Shown here one piece after another: positions 1-5,845 of a stretch of DNA of 7,133 bases. Position 1 is the stretch's first letter. Every line of letters starts with the position of its first letter. The stretch spans positions 1 to 7,133 of the forward strand of contig JAOUJX010000210.1 of NCBI GenBank assembly GCA_029882955.1. Direction: 5' to 3'. A program made the translations under genes and the position numbers. The notes under the pieces were generated by a model that was given only the letters and a program-made list of their open reading frames with translations, searched no databases and had not been told where the DNA came from. Source of the DNA: Gammaproteobacteria bacterium. GTDB taxonomy: Bacteria > Pseudomonadota > Gammaproteobacteria > GCA-001735895.

Positions 1-59
1 ATATCGCCGGTATCAGCAACCAGGGTGGTGAACTGCTGTAACTGTTGGAGTTGATTCAT
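1..59 (-). CDS. tal: Transaldolase, N-terminal fragment (cut by window edge)
   Basis: Read leftward from an ATG at 59-57, the first 19 codons give MNQLQQLQQFTTLVADTGD. This matches the typical start of bacterial TalB-type transaldolases, a short helix followed by (F/Y)TTxVADTGD. Transaldolase is a cytosolic pentose-phosphate enzyme that moves a dihydroxyacetone unit between sugar phosphates through a Schiff-base lysine. The barrel and catalytic lysine lie beyond the window. No clear Shine-Dalgarno sequence precedes the ATG (the upstream bases read ACTACGCACT). A TATAAT hexamer lies about 37 bases upstream. The identification rests on 19 residues, but the motif is distinctive. Confidence 0.8.
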   Translation of the reverse strand, partial: MNQLQQLQQFTTLVADTGD

Positions 60-95
60 AGTGCGTAGTTATTTTATCGGATGAATTATTGCAAC

Positions 96-125
96 ATTAT
101 AACCATAGTCTAACGGAGAATCCCG
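96..125 (-). promoter_or_regulatory. Candidate promoter of the transaldolase gene
   Basis: On the minus strand a perfect -10 hexamer TATAAT lies at 101-96, which would place the transcription start near 88-90 and give a leader of about 30 bases. No good TTGACA-like -35 sits at the expected 16-18 base spacing, so an activator or upstream contacts may be needed. The hexamer match is seen directly. Promoter activity is inferred. Confidence 0.4.
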
Positions 126-150
126 TACCGTAAGTTCCTGGCAGGCCAAT

Positions 151-184
151 AAAAAAGCCCACCTGTCACCTAAGTAACGCCGGG
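151..184 (-). terminator. Terminator-like hairpin with T-tract upstream of tal
   Basis: On the minus strand the arms GTTAC and GTGAC (178-174 and 169-165, one G-U pair) enclose a TTAG loop. An outer CCC/GGG clamp (184-182 and 160-158) surrounds them across an internal loop. A run of six T follows at once (complement of 151-156). No gene lies directly upstream in this orientation, so the element would end either a long leader ahead of the transaldolase gene or a small independent RNA. The hairpin is imperfect, so its strength is uncertain. Confidence 0.45.
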
Positions 185-286
185 AAGAACCTTCTTGACT
201 AACCGGGCCGTTGTGATACCCCTACCAATAAAATGACTTTGCAGCATCTATTACAATTTCTCTTTCATTTGTCACAGGTCAATTCA

Positions 287-307
287 AGAAATCATTTCTA
301 ATGAAAT
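287..307. repeat. Small palindrome cluster upstream of the DksA-like gene
   Basis: AGAAAT-C-ATTTCT at 287-299 is a perfect 6-bp inverted repeat around one base. The right arm re-pairs with GAAAT at 303-307 across a TAAT spacer, giving three half-sites in 21 bases. A TCTAAT hexamer (5/6 match to a -10 box) lies inside at 297-302, without a convincing -35. It could be an operator overlapping the promoter of the rightward genes, but such AT-rich palindromes also arise by chance. Confidence 0.3.
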
Positions 308-343
308 ACTACCGATCTAAGTTAGCCTGACTGGATAATTAGG

Positions 344-673
344 ATGCCAGATACAGAACATTTCAAAAACAGGTTGATAGCTTTAGAAAAAGAAGTCTCT
401 CGACGCCTGGATACAATCGACAAAGATATCCGGCACGAAGACATGTCGGCAGACTGGAGCGAACAAGCTACAGAACGCGAAAATGATGAAGTTCTCGAAT
501 CCCTCGGTATTAGCGAAGACCGAAAGCTACTCATGATCAATCAGGCCCTACAAAGGATCGAGGCGGGAACATATTTTACCTGCCTTGAGTGCGGGGAGCC
601 TATTCCCTCTGCCCGGCTAGAATTATTACCCTTCAGTTCGCTATGTGTAGACTGCGCCGAATACCTGGAATAA
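344..673 (+). CDS. TraR/DksA-family C4 zinc-finger protein
   Basis: This encodes a 109-residue cytosolic protein of the TraR/DksA family, whose members insert a coiled coil into the RNA polymerase secondary channel and alter promoter choice. Residues 5-75 form a charged helical hairpin. Cys80, Cys83, Cys101 and Cys104 form the C-x2-C-x17-C-x2-C zinc finger, inside the family pattern with GEPI and ARLELLP. DksA carries DxxDxA at its coiled-coil tip; here residues 37-42 read DWSEQA, so the first Asp and the Ala are kept and the second Asp is Glu. It is shorter than E. coli DksA (151 residues). The start is limited by an in-frame stop at 323-325, and the ribosome site is weak. The next gene follows 19 bases later. 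The family is certain; a DksA-like transcription role is inferred. Confidence 0.88.
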   Translation: MPDTEHFKNRLIALEKEVSRRLDTIDKDIRHEDMSADWSEQATERENDEVLESLGISEDRKLLMINQALQRIEAGTYFTCLECGEPIPSARLELLPFSSLCVDCAEYLE

Positions 674-692
674 CAGACACGAGCCATCCAAA

Positions 693-932
693 GTGGAAAT
701 AGAAAAACACGACCTCATTCACGAATTACCAGAACACCGTGAAACGATACGCCGACTGAAAATGAATAATCTGCGCTTCGCTCGTTTATTTGACGAATAC
801 CACGAGGTCGAGCACGAAGTCCATCGTATCGAAACCGGGACTGAAATCACTTCCGATGAATATCTGGATGAACGGAAGAGACAACGCTTACACCTCAAAG
901 ACGAACTTTATTCGATGATCAATAAAGACTGA
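693..932 (+). CDS. YdcH/DUF465 family small protein
   Basis: This is a 79-residue, highly charged, probably all-helical protein of the YdcH (DUF465) family, recognised by the opening EIEKHDLIHELPEHRETI, the central FARLFDEYHEVEHEVHRIE and a C-terminal LKDEL. Members are widespread in proteobacteria and short, and their function is not established. A coiled-coil dimer is likely from the heptad pattern. Translation starts at GTG; this start keeps the conserved family N-terminus, and the next in-frame Met (codon 24) would remove it. A GAG at 681-683 could serve as a weak ribosome site. Spacing of 19 bases from the DksA-like gene suggests one transcript. It ends 16 bases from the convergent HD-GYP gene. 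Confidence 0.85.
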   Translation: MEIEKHDLIHELPEHRETIRRLKMNNLRFARLFDEYHEVEHEVHRIETGTEITSDEYLDERKRQRLHLKDELYSMINKD

Positions 933-940
933 GGATAATT

Positions 941-971
941 CGCCCATATCATTCGAGCGGGCTTTCTTTAT
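941..971 (+). terminator. Weak candidate terminator after the YdcH gene
   Basis: GCCC at 942-945 can pair with GGGC at 958-961 across a 12-base loop, and a T-rich stretch (TTTCTTTATTT) follows on the plus strand. The stem is only four pairs and lies inside the 3' end of the convergent gene. It is offered as the only terminator-like element between the two convergent units. Confidence 0.25.
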
Positions 972-2019
972 TTGCCCAGTACGCCTTTATCTCGAGAATC
1001 TCGGGTAGAATCGATATAAATACATCCATCAATCGAGGGTCAAAATGCGATCCTGCATCCTTTTTCAATAATTCAATCGCCTGCTCGCTGGTCCAGGCCT
1101 TTTTGTACGGCCTGTCCATGGTCAACGCATCGAATACATCGGCAATTGCGACGATGCGCGCGCTCTCTGGAATGGCTTCGCCGACCAGTTTTTCCGGGTA
1201 TCCTGAACCATCCCATTTTTCATGATGATAATGAGCCACTTCGGCGGCGACTTGAAAAATCGGGGTATCGCTTTCGCTGAGGATTTGATAACCGATTTCC
1301 GCGTGGGTTTTCATAATTTCCCACTCTTCTTCGGTGAGTTTTCTAGCGGCTTTCAAGATTGAATCGGGGATACCTATTTTGCCGGTATCGTGCATAGAGG
1401 CTGCTAACTCCAGTCTTTCTGAATCCTCAATCGGCCAGCTTAAAGCTCTGGCCAAAGCACCTGCATAAGCTCCCATACGCCAGATATGAACCCCGGTATC
1501 ACTATCATTGTAGTGACCCGCCTCGCCCAGCATAACAATCGCGGCCCGCTGAGTTTGCTCTAACTCTCGAGTCCTTACTTCGACCATTTGACGACAGGCT
1601 AGCTGTTGATTGGCCAATGCCAGATGAGATTTCACTCTCGCTCTAACCAGATCGATTTTTACGGGTTTGGTGACATAATCGACTGCTCCGGCATCAAAAC
1701 CTAATCGTTCATCACTCGCCTCGGTCAACGCGCTAACGAAAATGACGGGGATATCAGCCGTCTCAGCTCGGGATTTTAATATCCGACAGACTTCATAGCC
1801 AGACAAACCCGGCATCATAATATCGAGCAATATCAGGTCTGGAGGCGTTTGCTCAACAACGGCCAGTGCTTCTTCACCATTACAGGCGGTTAGTATCGTA
1901 TACTGATCTTCGAGCATTCCTGTTAAAACAGCCAGGTTTAACGGCGTATCATCGACTACTAATATTAATTGTTTATCGTTCACGTTATTATTGTACTTTC
2001 TGGAATCAATCCGATTCAT
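949..2019 (-). CDS. Response regulator with receiver and HD-GYP domains (predicted c-di-GMP phosphodiesterase)
   Basis: This 356-residue cytosolic protein has RpfG-like architecture. Residues 17-135 form a receiver domain with acidic Asp23/Asp24, phosphoacceptor Asp66 (LLDIMMPG), Ser96 and Lys118 (TKP). A helical linker (135-160) leads to the HD-GYP domain, about 160-345: His178, the metal-binding HDTGKIGIPD (His210, Asp211), HYHHEKWDGSGYP (263-275, with GYP at 273-275) and DVFDALTMDRPYKKAW (294-309). All key residues are present, so hydrolysis of cyclic-di-GMP controlled by phosphorylation is expected. No partner histidine kinase is in the window. AAGGG at 2028-2024, four bases ahead of the ATG, supports this start. 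The residues before 15 are variable and polar, so GTG at codon 13 is a less likely alternative. Confidence 0.92.
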   Translation of the reverse strand: MNRIDSRKYNNNVNDKQLILVVDDTPLNLAVLTGMLEDQYTILTACNGEEALAVVEQTPPDLILLDIMMPGLSGYEVCRILKSRAETADIPVIFVSALTEASDERLGFDAGAVDYVTKPVKIDLVRARVKSHLALANQQLACRQMVEVRTRELEQTQRAAIVMLGEAGHYNDSDTGVHIWRMGAYAGALARALSWPIEDSERLELAASMHDTGKIGIPDSILKAARKLTEEEWEIMKTHAEIGYQILSESDTPIFQVAAEVAHYHHEKWDGSGYPEKLVGEAIPESARIVAIADVFDALTMDRPYKKAWTSEQAIELLKKDAGSHFDPRLMDVFISILPEILEIKAYWANKESPLE

Positions 2020-2053
2020 TCTGCCCTTGCTGTATTAGAAAATTCAGACACAT

Positions 2054-2085
2054 ATGATATCTCCCCATCTCTAAAATTAACTCAA
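2054..2085 (-). promoter_or_regulatory. Candidate promoter of the HD-GYP regulator gene
   Basis: A -10-like TATCAT (5/6) lies on the minus strand at 2059-2054, about 35 bases before the ATG. The best -35-like sequence upstream, TTGAGT, is 20 bases away rather than 17, so the match is poor. It is listed because the 273-base gap to the upstream importer operon makes a separate promoter likely. Confidence 0.25.
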
Positions 2086-2151
2086 CCCATTTTCAGATAG
2101 CTTTAATGGGCTTTCCAGATATTTCCAACATGACATAAAACGCCTCTGAAA

Positions 2152-2169
2152 TAACTATAGAGATAGTTA
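2152..2169. repeat. Perfect 7-bp inverted repeat, noncoding gap
   Basis: TAACTAT and ATAGTTA flank a four-base AGAG loop. The repeat lies in the 2020-2293 gap between the importer operon and the HD-GYP gene. It is AT-rich, and on the minus strand only TTT follows, so it is at best a weak terminator of the importer transcript. It could also be a protein-binding palindrome. Confidence 0.4.
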
Positions 2170-2232
2170 GACTATAGGTCATATTATTGAAATTGGGAAT
2201 AAAGATTAGCGACAAGTACTATAATACCGGCA

Positions 2233-2252
2233 GGGCAATACTTAAATCGCCC
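2233..2252 (-). terminator. Hairpin just after phnE2, possible transcript end
   Basis: GGGCAAT (2233-2239) pairs with ATCGCCC (2246-2252) across a six-base loop, seven pairs with one G-U. It lies about 42 bases past the stop codon of the second permease. No T-run follows on the minus strand, so it is more likely a 3'-end protecting hairpin or part of a Rho-dependent end than a classical intrinsic terminator. A CCTGCCG heptamer occurs on both sides of it. Confidence 0.35.
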
Positions 2253-2293
2253 ACCTTAATCGGCAGGACGCTTAGATCACAGATCAAATCAGC

Positions 2294-3109
2294 TTAAATA
2301 ATCGCATGTCGAACCCTGGCAGAAACCCACTCACTAACGATAACAGTCGCCAGTATCACCAATAAAATAACGGATACCTGAGTCCAGCTAACCGTATTAA
2401 TTGAAGCATTCAACTGTAAGCCAATTCCGCCAGCCCCTACCAGGCCTAGCACGGTAGATTCGCGAATATTTATATCCCAGCGAAAAACGCTAATGCCGGC
2501 AAAAGCCGGTAGTATCTGCGGCACAATGCCGAAGTTGAGAATCTGCGTACCACTCGCACCGGTGGCGACTATAGCTTCGACCTGGCTTTCGTCAATTTCT
2601 TCGATCGCTTCGTAAAGCAACTTGGCACAGAAACCGATAGATCGCAGACCAATCGCGATTACCCCGGCGAGTATGCCAGGACCGATTATCGATACCAGCA
2701 TCAGCGCCCATAACAAGGAATTGATTGAACGCGATGAGACGATGATGAACAGAGCAACAGGCCGCACGAACCTGACACTCGGCGTAGTATTTCGAGCAGC
2801 CAGAAAAGCGACTGGAAAAGCCATGACCACCGCCATCATGGTGCCCAACGTGGCAATATTGATTGTGTCCCATACTGGTCGCCACAGGCTACTCATATAA
2901 CTCCACTTCGGCGGAACCATACGCGATGCCATATCGGAGGCCTGTGATGGCGCATCCCAGACAAACATCCACACCGTTTTATCCGATACCAGTTGCCAAC
3001 AATAGACAAAAATCGCCACCGCAATAAACCATCCGGCCCAGTTCAACCAGTGCTGTATTGGCGTACGTCTTTGCCAGACTTTTAATTCACCCTGTTGTTT
3101 TGCCGACAT
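2294..3109 (-). CDS. phnE: Phosphonate-type ABC transporter permease, second subunit
   Basis: This 271-residue inner-membrane permease is of the PhnE (BPD_transp_1) class. Hydrophobic segments lie near residues 24-42, 84-106, 116-141, 144-160 and 244-263. The cytoplasmic EAA loop, which contacts the ATPase, is at 178-201 (EAI...GAS...PQILP). It is followed by the family-typical INIRESTVLGLVGAGGIG (213-230). Its first codon overlaps the previous gene's stop as TAATG, so translation is probably coupled; a GTG start 12 bases earlier (3121) is also open. It pairs with the preceding, clearly related permease to form a heterodimeric channel. The substrate cannot be told from the permease. It is the last gene of the operon. 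Confidence 0.9.
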   Translation of the reverse strand: MSAKQQGELKVWQRRTPIQHWLNWAGWFIAVAIFVYCWQLVSDKTVWMFVWDAPSQASDMASRMVPPKWSYMSSLWRPVWDTINIATLGTMMAVVMAFPVAFLAARNTTPSVRFVRPVALFIIVSSRSINSLLWALMLVSIIGPGILAGVIAIGLRSIGFCAKLLYEAIEEIDESQVEAIVATGASGTQILNFGIVPQILPAFAGISVFRWDINIRESTVLGLVGAGGIGLQLNASINTVSWTQVSVILLVILATVIVSEWVSARVRHAII

Positions 3110-3915
3110 TACTGCACCCACTGACGGATATAGCCGGACGAGTATTCGACCAGCATCACGATACCGATTATCACCAGCAGAATCGCTGCGGCAGAGTCGA
3201 ATTCGTAACGATCAAACGAGGTTAACAGGGTAGCGCCAATACCACCGCCGCCAACAATGCCGACAACGGCGGATTCACGAAAATTAATATCCAGTCGATA
3301 CAACCCCAGACCGATCATGCGCGGCATAACCTGCGGTTGCACCGAGTAGTTAAGCCATTGCAACCAACTAGCACCCGTGGATTTTATCGCCTCGGCCTGT
3401 ACCGGATCCATGTCCTCGATATCCTCGGCGAGTAATTTGCCATAAAACCCGATAGTGGCAATCGACAAAGCAATAATCCCGGCAAAGGGACCAAAGCCGA
3501 ATAATTTAACCGCGAATAAGGCCAGTATAATTTCCGGGAATGTCCTCGAGACCGCGAGCACGCCTCGGCAGAACAGGTATACCGGGCGTGATGATAGATT
3601 ACGCGCAGCGCCAAGCCCGACCGGGATGGAAACAGCGATACCTACCACGGTTGAAACCACCGTCATCCACAGGCTCTCGAAGATACCGATATAAATATCT
3701 TCCCAGCGTGAGGTAAAATCGGGTGGGAAAAATGAGCCCAAAAAGCGCTGCGCACGCGGCAATCCAGCTGAAACACGATCCCAGTTCACGTCCAGCGTGC
3801 CAAACGCGAGTACCAGATAAACCATTCCACCGATCAGTAATCCCCAGCGTAACCAGGGACTGGCAATCAAAGGTGGGCGCTTCCAGCCGCGGGTGAATGC
3901 GCTGTTTTCGCTCAC
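3109..3915 (-). CDS. phnE: Phosphonate-type ABC transporter permease, first subunit
   Basis: This is a 268-residue inner-membrane permease, paralogous to the next gene. Hydrophobic segments lie near residues 21-40, 79-105, 115-135, 142-160 and 243-262. The EAA loop is at 175-198 (EAIKSTGAS then PQVMP), and INFRESAVVGIVGGGGIG (210-227) is the PhnE-family hallmark. It starts at GTG, overlapping the upstream ATPase stop by four bases (GTGA), so its translation depends on that gene. Two tandem PhnE-type genes after one PhnC are known in phosphonate and phosphite importers, where the two subunits build one channel. Codon choice resembles its neighbours, and there is no sign of damage. Confidence 0.92.
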   Translation of the reverse strand: MSENSAFTRGWKRPPLIASPWLRWGLLIGGMVYLVLAFGTLDVNWDRVSAGLPRAQRFLGSFFPPDFTSRWEDIYIGIFESLWMTVVSTVVGIAVSIPVGLGAARNLSSRPVYLFCRGVLAVSRTFPEIILALFAVKLFGFGPFAGIIALSIATIGFYGKLLAEDIEDMDPVQAEAIKSTGASWLQWLNYSVQPQVMPRMIGLGLYRLDINFRESAVVGIVGGGGIGATLLTSFDRYEFDSAAAILLVIIGIVMLVEYSSGYIRQWVQ

Positions 3916-4727
3916 AGAGCTGCCTCGAGTTCCGCTTCGACGGAGCTTTCATCATCTTCGTCGTCGACTTTTTCGATGGTAGCTTCCCAGTCTTCTTCGC
4001 CGTATATCAAGGTTAACTTATCCGCTGTAAGACCATCGGGATCGCCGTCGTAGACGATTTCGCCCAGTTGCAAGCCAACAATGCGGCGAGCAAACATTTG
4101 CGCCAGCAATACATCGTGGATATTGATAATCGCGGCCAGATCTCTCTCGGCACATAGCTCGCAAATCAGGCGCATGATCTGCCGCGAGGTTTTCGGATCG
4201 AGACTCGCTGTCGGTTCATCGACTAATAACAATGCCGGGTCTTGAATCAGCGCACGGCAGATTCCGACGCGTTGACGTTGCCCCCCGGAGAGTTCATCGG
4301 CACGCTTATCGGCCATATGATCAAGCCCTACCCGTTCCAGTAACCGATAGGCTTCGGTGACATCTTCCTGTGGGAAGCGGCGGGTAAAACTACGCCAGAA
4401 ACTGACATAACCCAATCGACCCGAGAGTACGTTTTCCATCACCGAGAGACGCTCGACCAGCGCGTACTCCTGAAAGATCATGCCCATTCGTCGACGGGCC
4501 CTGCGTAACTCACCGGTGCCCAATGTAGTCAACTCCAGACCATCGAGGGAAACCTTACCTTCGGTCGGTTCTACCAGCCGGTTAACACAGCGAATCAGCG
4601 TGCTCTTGCCGGCTCCCGATGGCCCTATCAACGCGAGCACCTGCCCCCTGGGAATTTCGAGATCGACAGATTTAAGCGCGGTATCACCGGTTTTGTAGCG
4701 CTTGGTTAAATTATCGATGCGCAGCAT
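3912..4727 (-). CDS. phnC: Phosphonate-type ABC transporter ATP-binding protein
   Basis: This 271-residue cytoplasmic ATPase energises the importer. It shows Walker A GPSGAGKST (35-43), Q-loop Gln86, ABC signature LSGGQ (146-150), Walker B LLLVDEP (166-172), D-loop SLD and H-loop His204 (NIHD). The stretch YALVERLSVMENVLSGRLGY after the Q-loop and the arginine-rich insert that follows are typical of PhnC. An unusual feature is the very acidic C-terminus, with a DDEDDE run at 255-260. GGAG at 4738-4735, seven bases before the ATG, supports the start. It follows phnD after a 73-base gap holding a strong hairpin, and its stop overlaps the next gene. Confidence 0.93.
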   Translation of the reverse strand: MLRIDNLTKRYKTGDTALKSVDLEIPRGQVLALIGPSGAGKSTLIRCVNRLVEPTEGKVSLDGLELTTLGTGELRRARRRMGMIFQEYALVERLSVMENVLSGRLGYVSFWRSFTRRFPQEDVTEAYRLLERVGLDHMADKRADELSGGQRQRVGICRALIQDPALLLVDEPTASLDPKTSRQIMRLICELCAERDLAAIINIHDVLLAQMFARRIVGLQLGEIVYDGDPDGLTADKLTLIYGEEDWEATIEKVDDEDDESSVEAELEAAL

Positions 4728-4756
4728 CGTCAGACTCCAGAGTGAATAGATGAATG

Positions 4757-4786
4757 TCGCCGGAGGCCGATAAAGGCCTCCGCCGA
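4757..4786 (-). promoter_or_regulatory. Strong intercistronic hairpin between phnD and phnC
   Basis: CGGAGGCC (4761-4768) and GGCCTCCG (4775-4782) form a perfect eight-pair GC-rich stem with a six-base loop. After one C-C mismatch the stem continues with three more pairs (4757-4759 with 4784-4786). No T-run follows in the direction of transcription, so full termination is unlikely. Similar hairpins after binding-protein genes in ABC operons protect the upstream message and lower downstream expression, giving more binding protein than membrane components. That role is inferred here; the structure is seen. Confidence 0.7.
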
Positions 4787-4800
4787 TTGCGAGTTATTGC

Positions 4801-5772
4801 TTATTTGCAGGCGTAACTGACGCCATTAGCGGAATCAATTTTGCGAATCACTGCCCAGTCGTTCTTATGCCGGATGGAAATAAACTTACCTTCTTTCTTA
4901 AATTCTTTCTTTAAGTCGGAACCCTCCCATTCAAAGGTAAAAAATGCTTCCTTTATTTTCGCTACCAACATCGGATCGAGGTTATGTGCATGACCATAAC
5001 CCGTCGTGGGAAAGGTTTGCGATTTATAAATAGAGCGAATCTGGCTGGCTTTAATTACGTCGCGCTTAATCATTCTGTTAAGTACCGAATTGGCAACCGC
5101 CGCGACTTCGTAATCGTTGTTGGCGATGCCAAGCACCGAGTTATCGTGCTTGCCGGAAAAGGTGGTTTTGAAATCCTGATCCTTGACCAGACCGAATTCT
5201 GATTTCAGTAACGCCGACGGGGCCTTATTGCCCGAATTCGATGTTGGCGAAGTCAGTGCCAGAGTCTTACCTTTAATTTCCGACGGGTTTTGAATTGCAC
5301 TACTGGCAGGTACGATAATTTCCATCTCGTAGCCGAAGGAGCCGTCATCGGAAGCCATCATCGCAAATGGGACTAGACCCGCACAGCTGACCGCCAGGGG
5401 GTTCGAGCCGGTATTAAAACCAGCGACATGTAAACGCCCCGACCGCATCGCTTCTATTTGCGCGGCATTCGATTGCACAGGGAAAAACATGACTTTCTTA
5501 CCGGTAGTTTTCGACATGTGATCGATGAACCCGTCCCAGACCTTGGCATAGACCGCAGGGTCTTCGACCGGTGTGTATGCAAAAATCAACGTATCGGGAT
5601 TGACCCATTGACTCGCATCAAGCGGTAGATCGGCAACCTGATCGCCATCGCGGTCGCAATACTGGCTATCCAGAGTGCCACGAGGACATTCGGCGGCATT
5701 AACCGAGAAAGAAAAAGAAAAAGCGACGAGCGCTAGAAAAAACTTCAATGTACTTGATATAGAACGTGGCAC
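4801..5772 (-). CDS. phnD: Periplasmic phosphonate/phosphite/phosphate-binding protein (PhnD family)
   Basis: This encodes a 323-residue solute-binding protein. Residues 1-27 are a Sec signal (Arg3, Lys10, hydrophobic 11-24, cleavage near NAA-E). The mature start CPRG...YCDRDGDQVADLP (29-50) has two Cys and a calcium-loop-like acidic pattern. TLIFAYTPVEDPAVYAKVW (61-79), PVQSNAAQIEAMRSGRLHVAGF (98-119), the Ser/Thr-rich TSPTSNSG (174-181) and SGKHDNSVLGI (206-216) match the PhnD/PtxB class, where such loops hold the phosphorus oxyanion. The GTG at 5772 is chosen because AGGAGG (5786-5781) lies eight bases upstream; an in-frame GTG at 5781 overlaps that ribosome site. The ligand (phosphonate, phosphite or phosphate ester) is not settled by sequence. 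It leads the operon. Confidence 0.92.
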   Translation of the reverse strand: MPRSISSTLKFFLALVAFSFSFSVNAAECPRGTLDSQYCDRDGDQVADLPLDASQWVNPDTLIFAYTPVEDPAVYAKVWDGFIDHMSKTTGKKVMFFPVQSNAAQIEAMRSGRLHVAGFNTGSNPLAVSCAGLVPFAMMASDDGSFGYEMEIIVPASSAIQNPSEIKGKTLALTSPTSNSGNKAPSALLKSEFGLVKDQDFKTTFSGKHDNSVLGIANNDYEVAAVANSVLNRMIKRDVIKASQIRSIYKSQTFPTTGYGHAHNLDPMLVAKIKEAFFTFEWEGSDLKKEFKKEGKFISIRHKNDWAVIRKIDSANGVSYACK

Positions 5773-5780
5773 GAGAAACA

Positions 5781-5786
5781 CCTCCT
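5781..5786 (-). promoter_or_regulatory. Consensus ribosome binding site deciding the phnD start
   Basis: AGGAGG on the minus strand lies exactly eight bases before the GTG at 5772-5770. Its last G is also the first base of the competing GTG at 5781-5779, which therefore cannot use it. It is the strongest ribosome site in the window, consistent with high synthesis of a binding protein. Confidence 0.85.
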
Positions 5787-5811
5787 GGGATTATTTATTA
5801 TGGCAATGGAC

Positions 5812-5845
5812 TTTATTTGTTATAAATATTACATTTCCGTTACAG
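5812..5845 (-). promoter_or_regulatory. Possible Pho-box-like repeat and promoter for phnD
   Basis: On the minus strand CTGTAAC (5845-5839) and ATGTAAT (5834-5828) are 7-base repeats with a four-base spacer, an 11-base period like the PhoB box (CTGTCAT-N4-CTGTCAT); each matches at five of seven positions. Ten bases further lies AATAAA (5817-5812), a 4/6 -10 candidate; TATAAC (5824-5819) is an alternative. Control by phosphate starvation would fit an importer of this class, but the match is partial. Confidence 0.4.

Noticed and set aside
185..196. Palindrome AAGAACCTTCTT as a separate hairpin
   Set aside because: A two-base loop cannot form a stable RNA hairpin. It may be part of a larger fold of the tal upstream region, which I could not establish by eye.
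151..260. Known riboswitch or housekeeping RNA (cyclic-di-GMP, fluoride, 6S)
   Set aside because: The conserved cores of these RNAs, as I remember them, are not present. Only the terminator-like element is supported.
1866..2057. Open frame of 63 codons on the plus strand
   Set aside because: It lies opposite the receiver domain of the HD-GYP gene, shows no recognisable family, and is explained by codon bias of the real gene.
3109..3121. GTG at 3121 as the phnE2 start
   Set aside because: It is possible, but ATG at 3109 forms a TAATG stop-start overlap and is the stronger codon. The extra four residues carry no family feature.
3599..3955. 118-codon minus-strand frame overlapping phnE1 and phnC
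   Set aside because: It overlaps two well-supported genes in another frame and has no domain signature.
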